A stretch of 32,828 nucleotides of DNA from Marinobacter santoriniensis NKSG1. GTDB taxonomy: Bacteria; Pseudomonadota; Gammaproteobacteria; Pseudomonadales; Oleiphilaceae. Shown here one piece after another: positions 25,251 through 32,828 of the stretch. The stretch covers positions 1 to 32,828 of the forward strand of contig NZ_APAT01000020.1 of assembly GCF_000347775.1 (NCBI RefSeq), read 5' to 3'. Every line of letters starts with the position of its first letter. Within the stretch, counting starts at the first letter, position 1. Below the pieces are notes generated by a model. It saw only the letters and a program-made list of their open reading frames with translations. It was not told where the DNA came from and did no database searches. The translations under genes and the position numbers were made by a program.

Positions 25251-25917
25251 GCAGCATGTATCCTGCACCCCGGATGGTCTGCAGCAAGGGTGTTTCGAAT
25301 TCCTTGTCGATCTTGGCCCGCAGGCGACTGATGTGAACGTCGATGACGTTGGTCTGGGGATCAAAATGATAGTCCCAGACTTTCTCCAGCAGCATGGTCC
25401 GGGTCACAACCTGGCCGGCATTGCGCATCAGGTACTCCAGCAGCCGGAATTCCCGGGGCTGAACATCGATGTTCTTGCCCGCGCGTTTGACGGTTCGGGC
25501 CAGCAGATCCATTTCCAGGTCGGCGACGCGAAGGACTGTTTCAGTCTCCGCCGCCTGCCGGTGACGGCGAATCAGCGATTCGATCCGGGCAAGCAATTCG
25601 GTAAACGAGAACGGCTTGGTGAGGTAATCGTCCCCGCCGCCGCGCAGACCTTCTACCCGGTCGTCCACATCACCCAGTGCACTGAGGATCAGGACCGGGG
25701 TCTGGTTGCCAGTCGCCCGAACGGTTTTGATGATGGACAAGCCGTCCATACCCGGCAGCATCCGGTCGACGATCATGATGTCGTAGTCTTCGCTGGCCGC
25801 CATCATCATGCCTTCCTTGCCGTCGGCGGCATGGTCAACCACGAAGTCGGATTCTTTCAATCCCTTCAACAGGTAGTTGGCTACGTCCTTATCGTCTTCG
25901 ATTACCAGTGCTTTCAC
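25237..25917 (-). CDS. OmpR/PhoB-family response regulator
   Basis: 226-aa response regulator. The receiver domain has the acidic pair D8/D9, phosphoacceptor D51 (IMIVDRMLPGMDG) and the conserved Lys in YLTKPFS. The winged-helix DNA-binding domain follows (LTPREF-like VQPREFRLLEYLM, VIDVHISRLRAKID, IRGAGYML). A GTG start at 25917 is supported by AGGAGGG 6 bases upstream. It is the first gene of the two-gene operon; a TTAC-N6-GTAA palindrome about 70 bases upstream could be its own operator. Confidence 0.94.
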   Translation of the reverse strand: MKALVIEDDKDVANYLLKGLKESDFVVDHAADGKEGMMMAASEDYDIMIVDRMLPGMDGLSIIKTVRATGNQTPVLILSALGDVDDRVEGLRGGGDDYLTKPFSFTELLARIESLIRRHRQAAETETVLRVADLEMDLLARTVKRAGKNIDVQPREFRLLEYLMRNAGQVVTRTMLLEKVWDYHFDPQTNVIDVHISRLRAKIDKEFETPLLQTIRGAGYMLRETA

Positions 25918-25983
25918 CGGTGTCCCTCCTGATAGCGGAAAACATTAACTGCAAGGTTACGGAGATACCCATACGCCGGCCAG

Positions 25984-25997
25984 TTACGATCTTGTAA
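25984..25997. promoter_or_regulatory. Candidate operator palindrome upstream of the response regulator
   Basis: TTACGATCTTGTAA has TTAC/GTAA half-sites separated by six bases. It lies in the 103-base gap upstream of the response-regulator gene, where an autoregulatory site is common. There is also a partial direct repeat (GTTACGGAGAT / GTTACGATCTT read on opposite sides). Function is inferred. Confidence 0.25.
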
Positions 25998-26020
25998 GAG
26001 GGTGTCGCCTTCGGCGACGG

Positions 26021-26800
26021 TCACATACCCCCGGAAAACCACGCCAGAGACGCCCCTGTGTCACCGGTAGGCCGGTACTCCGCACTTACCCAGCCATCGT
26101 AGTCCATCCGATCAATTGCGGCGAAAACATTCGAAAAGTTAATCTCTCCCGTCCCGGGTTCGTGGCGCCCCGGATTGTCGGCAAACTGGATATGCCCGAT
26201 CCACGGCAACAGACACTCCATCGTGCGGATCAGGTCGCCCTCCATGATCTGCATATGGTACAGATCATACTGAAGCCGGACGTTGGCGGAGTCCACTTCG
26301 TCGATGAGAGCAAGCACCTTACCGGAGGTATCCAGGAAGAATCGGGGCATGTCGACCCGGGAGTTGATAGCCTCCAGGCAAAGGGTGATGCCTTCGGCTT
26401 CGAGCCTGTCAGCGGCGTACTGCACGTTCGACACCAGTGTTTCCCACGCCACCTCCTCCTCGAGGTTCAACGGCTTCAACCCCGCCAGACAATTCACCTG
26501 CCGACAGCCCAGCGCCCGGGCATAGTTGATGGCCTGATCGACACCGGCGCGAAACTCCTCGACCCGGTCCGGAAGGCAGGCAATACCCCGCTCGCCTGCG
26601 TCCCAGTCTCCCGGCGGCAGATTGAACAGCACCTGGGTCAGGTTATGGGCTTCCAGCTCCCGGGCAATGTCGGCCGCCGGCCAGGCATAGGGAAACAGGT
26701 ATTCCACGCCCTCAAAGCCGGCTTCCCGGGCTCTGGCAAAGCGCTCCATGAAATCCACTTCCGTGAACAGCATCGACAGGTTGGCAGCAAAACGGGGCAT
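26021..26800 (-). CDS. hyi: Hydroxypyruvate isomerase
   Basis: 259-aa xylose-isomerase-like TIM-barrel enzyme that interconverts hydroxypyruvate and tartronate semialdehyde in glyoxylate metabolism. It shows the Hyi pattern: an N-terminal FAANLSMLFTEVDFMERFARA, a GFEGVEYLFPY segment, NLPPGDWDAGERGIACLP, and metal-site Glu residues in LCLEAINSRVDMP and in the C-terminal SAEYRPTG. The ATG at 26800 has AAGGAG 8 bases upstream and starts 2 bases after the glxR stop, so the two form an operon. Confidence 0.93.
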   Translation of the reverse strand: MPRFAANLSMLFTEVDFMERFARAREAGFEGVEYLFPYAWPAADIARELEAHNLTQVLFNLPPGDWDAGERGIACLPDRVEEFRAGVDQAINYARALGCRQVNCLAGLKPLNLEEEVAWETLVSNVQYAADRLEAEGITLCLEAINSRVDMPRFFLDTSGKVLALIDEVDSANVRLQYDLYHMQIMEGDLIRTMECLLPWIGHIQFADNPGRHEPGTGEINFSNVFAAIDRMDYDGWVSAEYRPTGDTGASLAWFSGGM

Positions 26801-26802
26801 GA

Positions 26803-27717
26803 TTATGACTCCTTGGGGCCGCGGCCCAGAGAGCCGAGGAGGGTTCCGTTGAGGTGTTCCAGCTCCAGCAACAGACCACTATGGTCCACGTCGCTGTGGC
26901 CATTGGCGATCAGTGACTGGTATTCATTATGGGTCTGCTGGGCAAGCGGCAGCGTCAGGCCTTCAGCGCGTGCTTCGTCCAGAATCATCCGCATATCCTT
27001 GAGCTGAATACGGGCGGGCGCGCCTGGCGCAAAATCCCGGTCGATCATGCGTTGCCCGTGCAATTCCAGGATTCGGCTACTGGCAAAGCCACCCAACAAG
27101 GCTTCACGAACCGCAGCCGGATCAGCACCGCCTTTCGCCGCCAGCAGCAGCGCTTCAGAGACTGCACCGATGGTAATACCCACGATAGCCTGGTTCGCCA
27201 GCTTGGCCAGCTGACCGGCACCGACCGGACCAATATGCGTGCATTTACCCAGTGCATCGAATACCGGTCGGGCCCGTTCGATATCCGATTCCGAACCACC
27301 TGCCATAATGCTCAGGCGGGCCTCCGCCGCACCCACGGTACCACCGGACACCGGCGCATCGACGTATCCCGCCTCCTGTCTGGCAGCCAATTCCGCATGG
27401 CGCCTGGCCAGTGACGGCTGGACCGAACTCATGTCGATCACCAGTGCACCGGGCTTGAGGGCGTCGATGGTTCCCTGCCCCACCAACACCTGCTCCACCA
27501 CATCGCTGTTCTCCAGCATGGTAATGACCACGTCAGCGTCTGCCACTGCCTCGGCGGGTGATTTGGCAACGGTCGCCTCTCCGGCAAACGGGTCACACTT
27601 GCTGGCGGTCCTGTTCCAGAGGGTCATCGAAAAGCCCGCATCAAGCAGGTTGCGGGCCATGGGGGCGCCCATCAGGCCGATGCCAAGAAAAGCTATATGG
27701 GGGTAATTCGAGGTCAT
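26803..27717 (-). CDS. glxR: 2-hydroxy-3-oxopropionate (tartronate semialdehyde) reductase
   Basis: 304-aa beta-hydroxyacid dehydrogenase that reduces tartronate semialdehyde to D-glycerate. The nucleotide-binding GIGLMGAPMARNL motif lies near residues 12-24, the substrate motif DAPVSGGTVGAAE near 118-130, and the catalytic Lys in GAGQLAKLANQ near 170. Pairing with hyi supports the tartronate role over 3-hydroxyisobutyrate dehydrogenase, which looks similar. The gene usually found beside these, gcl, is not in this window. Upstream lies a long hairpin element rather than an obvious promoter. Confidence 0.85.
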   Translation of the reverse strand: MTSNYPHIAFLGIGLMGAPMARNLLDAGFSMTLWNRTASKCDPFAGEATVAKSPAEAVADADVVITMLENSDVVEQVLVGQGTIDALKPGALVIDMSSVQPSLARRHAELAARQEAGYVDAPVSGGTVGAAEARLSIMAGGSESDIERARPVFDALGKCTHIGPVGAGQLAKLANQAIVGITIGAVSEALLLAAKGGADPAAVREALLGGFASSRILELHGQRMIDRDFAPGAPARIQLKDMRMILDEARAEGLTLPLAQQTHNEYQSLIANGHSDVDHSGLLLELEHLNGTLLGSLGRGPKES

Positions 27718-27747
27718 GATCTGTTGGCCTTAACACCAAATGTACGA

Positions 27748-27861
27748 GAAGCGATCGGGAGGCTTTTGCCAAAACTGTGCGGAGCCATGGATGGCGAAGC
27801 TCAAGCGTCACATGGACGTGCCGCAAGGAGCGTGTTTTGGCAAAAGCCTCCCGATCGCTTC
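27748..27861. repeat. Long-stem hairpin element, copy 2 (between rpoH and glxR)
   Basis: Perfect 28-bp inverted repeat: left arm 27748-27775, right arm 27834-27861, around a 58-base spacer. Read on the minus strand, its spacer starts ACGCTC and ends with the same 21 bases as copy 1 (here 27776-27796 in reverse). Arms differ between copies except for the inner CAAAA and a GGGMAGGCT-like block, yet pairing is perfect in both. It sits 31 bases upstream of glxR and 27 bases from the rpoH terminator. Confidence 0.9.
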
Positions 27862-27888
27862 CTCCCGGAAATGTAAAGATTATCGATT

Positions 27889-27931
27889 ATACAAACAAAA
27901 ACGCCACCAACCGCGAACGGTGGTGGCGTTT
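27889..27931 (-). terminator. Intrinsic terminator after rpoH
   Basis: ACGCCACCA (27901-27909) pairs with TGGTGGCGT (27921-27929); on the minus strand the hairpin is followed by TTTTTGTTTGT. It begins about 25 bases after the rpoH stop. Strong Rho-independent terminator. Confidence 0.9.
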
Positions 27932-27954
27932 ATCTGTCTCGGACAGAGGACGAA

Positions 27955-28815
27955 TCAGGCCGCTTCGGCCATCTTCGCCTTGATCTTCTTCATGGCGTTC
28001 TTTTCAAGCTGGCGAATTCGCTCAGCAGACACGCCGTATTTATCCGCCAGTTCATGCAGCGTGGACTTGCTGTCTGTCAGCCAACGCTCCCGCAGGATGT
28101 CCTGACTACGCTCATCCAGGCTTTCCAGAGCCTGCATCAGGCGACCGTTGGAATCCTCGGACCAATCGGCGTTTTCCAGCTGAGTGGCCGGATCGCTGCG
28201 ACGGTCTTCCAGATAGTAGGCCGGCGCCTGGTAGGCGTTGTCGTCGTCATCGTCCATCGGGCCGTCAAAGGCCGTATCCTGAGAGGCCAGACGACCTTCC
28301 ATCTCGCGCACGACCCGGGGTTCAACCCCAAGGTCAGCCGCGACGGCCTGGAGTTCCTCGTGGTTCAGCCACGCCAGCTTCTTCTTCTGACTGCGCAGAT
28401 TGAAGAACAGCTTGCGCTGGGCCTTGGTGGTGGCCACCTTCACGATGCGCCAGTTACGCAGAATGAACTCGTGAATCTCGGCCTTGATCCAGTGAACCGC
28501 AAAGGACACGAGGCGTACCCCGTACTCCGGATTGAACCGCTTCACCGCCTTCATGAGGCCCACGTTACCTTCCTGGATCAGATCCGCCTGAGCCAGGCCG
28601 TAACCGGAATAACTCCGGGCGATGTGAATCACGAAACGCAGATGAGAAAGTACAAGCTGACGGGCGGCCTCTACATCGCCTTCATAGTGGAGCCGTTCTG
28701 CCAGCTCCTTTTCTTCATCCACTGTGAGCACAGGAATGCGGCTCGCAGCCTGGATGTAAGACTCGAGATTGGCACCCGGAACCAGTCTGTCAACCAGTTG
28801 TAAACTCGTACCCAT
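27955..28815 (-). CDS. rpoH: Heat-shock sigma factor RpoH (sigma-32)
   Basis: 286-aa sigma-32. Region 2 includes [20 protein letters not shown] and [19 protein letters not shown]. The RpoH-specific segment [19 protein letters not shown] follows, and region 4.2 has [20 protein letters not shown]. The ATG at 28815 has GGAGGT 7 bases upstream. It follows ftsX, the conserved gammaproteobacterial order. Asp-rich DDDDD lies between regions 3 and 4. The short 5' leader (if the promoter call is right) leaves little room for an RNA thermometer like that of E. coli. Confidence 0.97.
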   Translation of the reverse strand: MGTSLQLVDRLVPGANLESYIQAASRIPVLTVDEEKELAERLHYEGDVEAARQLVLSHLRFVIHIARSYSGYGLAQADLIQEGNVGLMKAVKRFNPEYGVRLVSFAVHWIKAEIHEFILRNWRIVKVATTKAQRKLFFNLRSQKKKLAWLNHEELQAVAADLGVEPRVVREMEGRLASQDTAFDGPMDDDDDNAYQAPAYYLEDRRSDPATQLENADWSEDSNGRLMQALESLDERSQDILRERWLTDSKSTLHELADKYGVSAERIRQLEKNAMKKIKAKMAEAA

Positions 28816-28844
28816 TCACTTACCTCCGACCCCAACGGCCTTTA

Positions 28845-28874
28845 AATATATCAACACTCTATTAAGACCGCCAA
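28845..28874 (-). promoter_or_regulatory. Possible sigma-70 promoter of rpoH
   Basis: On the minus strand TTGGCG (28874-28869) and TATATT (28850-28845) are separated by 18 bases, in the 193-base gap between ftsX and rpoH. The predicted start would give a leader of roughly 25-30 bases. Prediction by eye; other promoters may exist in this A/T-rich gap. Confidence 0.4.
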
Positions 28875-29008
28875 GAACCTGAAAAGTTCCCGAATTTTCC
28901 AGTAAAACGTTTTTAATCAACTACCTGGAAAATTCACGCTGTTTTCTTAGCTTTCCAAACTACGGCAACGAAAGCTGTCTTTTCCATACGGTTTTCCCGC
29001 AATCCGGA

Positions 29009-30013
29009 TCACCCTCCGGCAATTTCGCCGGGTTCAATGTCATCCAGATGACGCTTCACAGCGACCCATGCGCCAAGCCAGCCTAGCACCATTGCAACAA
29101 TAATCAACGTCAGTGCGCCGTCCATGCCCAACCCCATCAGGGAAAAATCGCTCCGATAGAGCCCCGCGAGCCGCTCGATGGGGCCACTGAGCCACCACAG
29201 CGCCGATTCCAGCAACAGACACGCCACCAGACCGCCCCCCAATCCGTACCACGCACCCGTGTATAGAAAGGGCCTGCGTACAAAGGCGTCGGTGCCGCCC
29301 ACAAGCTTGGCTACAAGGATTTCATCCCGGCGGCTTTCAATCGCCAGTCGAACGGTATTTCCGATCACCAGAATCACGGCAGCGGCCAGCAGTATCGCCA
29401 GGGCCCAGACCGCCCTGGAGAGCAGATCGGTCATCGCATTGAGGCGTTGCAGCCACCCCAGATCGACCTGCACCCGCTCCACGCCTTCCATCCCCTTCAC
29501 AAAGGTTACCAAGGCTTCAACGCCCGCCGCCGAACGGCTACGTTCTTCCGGGGTGATCAGCAGGGTGTGCGGCAGCGGATTCTCGCCAAGATAGTCGAGT
29601 GCGTCCTCAAGCCCCGAAGAAGCACGGAATTCCTCCAGGGCCTGCTCTCGATCGATCAGTTGAACCTCGGCCACCCGGCCATCGGCGTCGATCTTTTTCG
29701 CCAGGGCCTGGGCATCTTCCAGAGGCACGTCCAGATCCAGGTAAGCAGTCACGCGGGCGCTGCTTTCCCAGCCGGCACTGACGCCCTCCAGACTGGCCAG
29801 CAATAACAGCAGCGCGACCGGCAATGCCAGGGCGACCCCCATGACCATCCAGGTCATCAGGCTCGCAACCGGCGCACGCCAGAGCCGTTGGGCGCTGTCT
29901 CTGCCGATCTTTCGGTGGTGATCCAGATAACTGCGCGCCTGTTCCTTCCAGGGAGACGAATGACTGGCGGCTCCCCGGCCGGATTCAGTCTTGCGACGTG
30001 GGTCAGTGGCCAC
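29009..30013 (-). CDS. ftsX: Cell-division ABC-type membrane protein FtsX
   Basis: 334-aa FtsX, the membrane partner of FtsE that controls septal cell-wall amidases. A cytoplasmic N-terminus of about 45 residues is followed by a first membrane helix (LMTWMVMGVALALPVALLLLLASL), a large periplasmic loop, then three more helices in the C-terminal half. A GTG start at 30013 overlaps ftsE by 11 bases and follows GGGAGG with 5-base spacing; the longer frame to 30058 begins with TTG and lies inside ftsE. Identification is firm. Confidence 0.94.
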   Translation of the reverse strand: MATDPRRKTESGRGAASHSSPWKEQARSYLDHHRKIGRDSAQRLWRAPVASLMTWMVMGVALALPVALLLLLASLEGVSAGWESSARVTAYLDLDVPLEDAQALAKKIDADGRVAEVQLIDREQALEEFRASSGLEDALDYLGENPLPHTLLITPEERSRSAAGVEALVTFVKGMEGVERVQVDLGWLQRLNAMTDLLSRAVWALAILLAAAVILVIGNTVRLAIESRRDEILVAKLVGGTDAFVRRPFLYTGAWYGLGGGLVACLLLESALWWLSGPIERLAGLYRSDFSLMGLGMDGALTLIIVAMVLGWLGAWVAVKRHLDDIEPGEIAGG

Positions 30014-30704
30014 TGACACCTCCCGGAGGTTGTCCCACCAGCGCTGCGCCTCCGGCAACCAGACGCCCGTGCTCCAGCGTCAACGTCCGTCGCTGCATCT
30101 CGTTCACCAGGGCTATGTCGTGGGTGGCGATCAGCACGGTGACCCCCACCTGACTGAACTGGGTGAACAGGTTCATGATGTCCGCCGACAGCTCCGGGTC
30201 GAGGTTACCGGTGGGCTCATCCGCCAGCAGAACCGGGGGCTTGTTGACCACCGCACGGGCGATACCCACCCGTTGCTGCTCACCGCCTGAAAGCTGGATC
30301 GGATTCATTTTTTCCTTGCTGAGCAGCCCCACCTTATCCAGCGCCGCCCGCACACGACGGCCTGTATCCCTGGGCGACGCGCCCATCACTTCCAGGGGCA
30401 TGGCGACGTTGTCGAAGACCGTTCGGTCAAACAGCAGCTGGTGATTCTGGAACACCACGCCGATGTGGCGTCGGATGTAGGGAATCTGTCGGCGCGGCAG
30501 GCTGTTCAGCTGCTGGCCACCAACAATGACCTCACCCGCAGTGGGGCGCTCCATCACCATGATCAGCTTCAGAAGGGTACTCTTTCCGGCCCCGGAGTGG
30601 CCGGTCAGAAACGCCAGCTCACCCCGGTTCAGGGCAAAATTGACCTGAGCCAGCGCAGTATGATCGCTGTCATAGCGCTTGGTGACCTGGCGGAATTCGA
30701 TCAT
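30003..30704 (-). CDS. ftsE: Cell-division ATP-binding protein FtsE
   Basis: 233-aa ABC ATPase. Walker [10 protein letters not shown] is at residues 35-43, the signature LSGGEQQR near 140, and Walker [13 protein letters not shown] near 160. It energises FtsX at the divisome. The ATG at 30704 ([11 protein letters not shown]) is the family start; its ribosome site is weak. It lies 31 bases downstream of ftsY and overlaps ftsX. Confidence 0.97.
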   Translation of the reverse strand: MIEFRQVTKRYDSDHTALAQVNFALNRGELAFLTGHSGAGKSTLLKLIMVMERPTAGEVIVGGQQLNSLPRRQIPYIRRHIGVVFQNHQLLFDRTVFDNVAMPLEVMGASPRDTGRRVRAALDKVGLLSKEKMNPIQLSGGEQQRVGIARAVVNKPPVLLADEPTGNLDPELSADIMNLFTQFSQVGVTVLIATHDIALVNEMQRRTLTLEHGRLVAGGAALVGQPPGGVSGH

Positions 30705-30735
30705 GGCCGGCAACTACTCCCGATGAGACGCAACA

Positions 30736-31932
30736 TCAGTCAAACAGGGCATCAACAAAGGTTTCGGCATCGAAACTCCGAAGATCCTCGGCCTGCTCAC
30801 CGACACCGATGAAGCGAATCGGCAACTGCAACTGACGGGCAATGGCGAATACGATACCGCCTTTGGCGGTGCCGTCCAGTTTCGTCAATGTAATGCCACT
30901 GACACCGACCGCCTGCTGGAAGACCTGGGCCTGGCTGAGCGCATTCTGGCCGGTGCCGGCGTCCAGAACCAGCATCACCTCGTGAGGGGCACTGTCATCC
31001 AGCTTCTTCATGACACGGACAACCTTTTCAAGCTCGTTCATGAGGTTGTCCTTGTTCTGCAGCCGGCCCGCCGTATCGGCGATGACCACATCGGTACCAC
31101 GAGACTGCGCTGACTGGATGGCATCGAAGATTACCGAGGCACTGTCGGCACCGGTCTCCTGCGCCACCACCGGCACGTCATTGCGCTCACCCCAGACCTG
31201 TAACTGCTCTACTGCTGCAGCCCGGAAGGTATCGCCGGCGGCAAGCATCACGGATTTGCCTTCGGCCTGGAATTTCTTCGTCAGCTTGCCGATGGTGGTG
31301 GTTTTGCCCACACCGTTTACACCCACCATCAGGATCACGTAAGGCTTACAGGCTGTGTCGATTTCCAGCGGGCGAGTTACGTCCTTCAGCAAACCGTGCA
31401 GTTGTTCCCGCAGGGCCTTGCGCAGGGCCTCACCGTCTTTCAACTGATTGCGCTCGAGCTTGTCCGTCAGCGACTCAATGATCTCTGACGTGGCGGTAAC
31501 GCCGACATCCGCCATCAAAAGTGTGGTCTCGATTTCTTCAAGAAGGTCCTCGTCGATCTTTTTGCCGACGGAAAACAGGTCGGCCAGACCTCCGGTCAGA
31601 CTCGCGCGGGTTTTCCCCAGACCTTTCTTGATGCGTTCGAAAACACTGACCTGAGGCTCAGGCTCCGGGGCAGGTGCCGCGGGCTCTGGTTCTGCTTGCG
31701 CCGCCTCCGGTTGCGGCTGCGTCGCAGGCGCTTCAGGTTCTTTGACGGCAGGAGCTTCAGGCTCCTCCTTCTGCTCGGGTTCGGCGGCCGGCGCCGGACC
31801 ACGGGCGACCTCCGGCTTGCGCTGGGGGACCGCTTTTGGCCTTGGCACCCGCTTTCGATTACTGGCAATGTCCAGCGCAAAAATGAGCACGAGAAGGGCC
31901 AGAAGGCCGATAGAAATCCACTCTGCCGTCAT
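30736..31932 (-). CDS. ftsY: Signal recognition particle receptor FtsY
   Basis: 398-aa SRP GTPase receptor. The C-terminal NG domain carries G1 GVNGVGKTTT, the ADTAGRLQNK motif and TKLDG. The N-terminus is unusual: residues 4-23 (EWISIGLLALLVLIFALDIA) look like a membrane helix, followed by basic residues and a Pro/Glu/Ala-rich linker (about 45-95) before the N domain (VFERIKKGLGKTR). E. coli FtsY has an acidic domain but no such helix. The ATG at 31932 is chosen because it begins this helix; an upstream in-frame extension to 32049 is not supported. First gene of ftsYEX. Confidence 0.96.
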   Translation of the reverse strand: MTAEWISIGLLALLVLIFALDIASNRKRVPRPKAVPQRKPEVARGPAPAAEPEQKEEPEAPAVKEPEAPATQPQPEAAQAEPEPAAPAPEPEPQVSVFERIKKGLGKTRASLTGGLADLFSVGKKIDEDLLEEIETTLLMADVGVTATSEIIESLTDKLERNQLKDGEALRKALREQLHGLLKDVTRPLEIDTACKPYVILMVGVNGVGKTTTIGKLTKKFQAEGKSVMLAAGDTFRAAAVEQLQVWGERNDVPVVAQETGADSASVIFDAIQSAQSRGTDVVIADTAGRLQNKDNLMNELEKVVRVMKKLDDSAPHEVMLVLDAGTGQNALSQAQVFQQAVGVSGITLTKLDGTAKGGIVFAIARQLQLPIRFIGVGEQAEDLRSFDAETFVDALFD

Positions 31933-32114
31933 AGTCTTACCATCTGTCTGAGTTGGGCGGGGCGAAAATGAAAGCCGACATTCTATCAGACTGGCTCGCC
32001 TAAGCGAGGGCCGCCACATTATCGGCCCGGCCCGGCTTTCCGGTACCATAGTCCGGCAGTGAACCTCACCAATCCAGACAACCCCGTTGCCGAACCGCCT
32101 GACCGGAGCAGCCT

Positions 32115-32747
32115 ATGGCCCGACGAAACCCCGCGAACCGCCGCTCACGCCCTCCAGCGCCCCGCACTGACAGCGCGTCCAGCATGGGTGAGCTTCGGAT
32201 CATCGGCGGTGACTGGCGCAGCCGCAAGCTCCGGTTTCCGGATGCCGGCGGCGTCCGGCCAACACCCGCGCGCACCCGTGAAACCCTATTCAACTGGCTG
32301 AATTACCAACTGGCAGGCGCAGATTGCCTGGACCTGTTCGCCGGTTCCGGGGCCCTGGGCCTGGAGGCTCTGTCGAGGGGCGCCGGAACCGCTACCCTGG
32401 TTGACCATACGCCGGCACTGGCCAGGGCACTCCGGGAGAACCTGCGTCTGCTGAAGTCCGACCGGGGCGAGGTGGTTTGTGATGATGTGACGCATTACCT
32501 GGCAACACGACAGCGGCCGCCGGTCGACATCGTGTTCATGGATCCGCCATTTCGTCAGGGCTGGCTGGAACGACTGCTCCCACTGCTGGATGAGCAGCAA
32601 TGGATCAAACCCGGCGGTTGGGTGTATGTGGAACACGAAAGCGAGCGCGCGGCACCGGCAGTGCCATCGCACTGGCAGCTACACCGGGAAAAAAGCGCCG
32701 GGCAGGTGACCTATTGCCTGTTTCGCGTGACCGGGCGCGATGACTGA
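32115..32747 (+). CDS. rsmD: 16S rRNA (guanine-966-N2)-methyltransferase RsmD
   Basis: 210-aa SAM-dependent methyltransferase that modifies G966 of 16S rRNA. The SAM motif I LDLFAGSGALGLEALSRGA and the catalytic DPPF in VFMDPPF are present, as is the typical RIIGGDWRSRKLRFP near the N-terminus and RPTPARTRETLFNWL. The ATG at 32115 gives about 23 extra basic residues before the family start, where the ATG at 32184 (MGELRIIGG) is an alternative. It is divergent from ftsY, a common arrangement. Confidence 0.95.
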   Translation: MARRNPANRRSRPPAPRTDSASSMGELRIIGGDWRSRKLRFPDAGGVRPTPARTRETLFNWLNYQLAGADCLDLFAGSGALGLEALSRGAGTATLVDHTPALARALRENLRLLKSDRGEVVCDDVTHYLATRQRPPVDIVFMDPPFRQGWLERLLPLLDEQQWIKPGGWVYVEHESERAAPAVPSHWQLHREKSAGQVTYCLFRVTGRDD

Positions 32748-32754
32748 CCCGCCA

Positions 32755-32828
32755 ATCGGGATAGGGGGGAGCCATAAGGCTCCGCCCCTCCCACACCACC
32801 CGGCATGCGGGTCCGCACCGGGCGGTTC
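32755..32828 (-). mobile_element. 3' end of a group II intron (domains V and VI)
   Basis: On the minus strand a domain V hairpin spans 32826-32795: a 9-bp lower stem (ACCGCCCGG / CCGGGTGGT), a 2-base bulge TG, and a 4-bp upper stem (TGCG/CGCA) with loop GACC. A domain VI stem follows (GGGAGGGG and GGAGCC pairing with GGCTCC, CCCC and TCCC), leaving an unpaired UA whose A (32762) lies 7 bases before the predicted 3' end GAT (32755). That is the standard branch-point geometry. The rest of the intron, including any reverse transcriptase, lies beyond the window. The junction is 7 bases after the rsmD stop. Confidence 0.82.

Noticed and set aside
26004..26018. GTCGCC-TTC-GGCGAC hairpin just after hyi, considered as its terminator
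   Set aside because: Only a 6-bp stem and no T-tract on the minus strand; could be chance.

Overview
The window looks like a chromosomal segment of a free-living gammaproteobacterium, most likely Marinobacter or a close relative. This is inferred from the ftsY-ftsE-ftsX-rpoH block with a divergent rsmD, the Vibrio cholerae-like type VI secretion (T6SS) gene order, and general protein character; no database search was run. Almost all genes lie on the minus strand.

Region 1 (about 122-20312, minus strand) is one T6SS locus. In transcription order it reads tssB, tssC, tssE, [long hairpin element], tssF, tssG, tagH (FHA), tssJ, tssK, tssL, clpV/tssH, vasH, vasI/tagO, tssA, tssM and then a secreted ATP-dependent DNA ligase (LigE type). 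From tssB to tssM this is the order of the V. cholerae VCA0107-VCA0120 cluster. It encodes the sheath (TssBC), baseplate (TssEFGK, with TssA), membrane complex (TssJLM), sheath-recycling ATPase (ClpV) and a sigma-54 activator (VasH). Hcp, VgrG, PAAR, effectors and the PpkA/PppA kinase/phosphatase pair are absent here and must be encoded elsewhere if the system works. Spacing is tight, with several stop/start overlaps and several GTG starts. Bases 1-121 hold no gene I can support.

Region 2 (20566-23774) is a mosaic of small genes: an outer-membrane beta-barrel protein, an acyl-CoA-binding protein, a stand-alone integrase N-terminal (SAM-like) domain with no catalytic half, an exported hypothetical protein, greB with an intrinsic terminator inside its leader, and a small helical protein of unknown function.

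Region 3 (23775-27717) carries a two-component system (OmpR-type regulator and HAMP histidine kinase with overlapping genes) and a two-gene glyoxylate/hydroxypyruvate unit (glxR-hyi).

Region 4 (27955-32747) is conserved housekeeping: rpoH, ftsX, ftsE, ftsY, and divergent rsmD. The right edge (32755-32828) is the 3' end of a group II intron on the minus strand, visible as domains V and VI, starting 7 bases after the rsmD stop.

The least expected structures are two related hairpin elements (17702-17811 and 27748-27861). Each has perfect 28-bp arms whose sequences differ between copies around a partly conserved loop. Also notable are the LigE ligase at the end of the T6SS operon, the terminator in the greB leader, and the orphan integrase domain.
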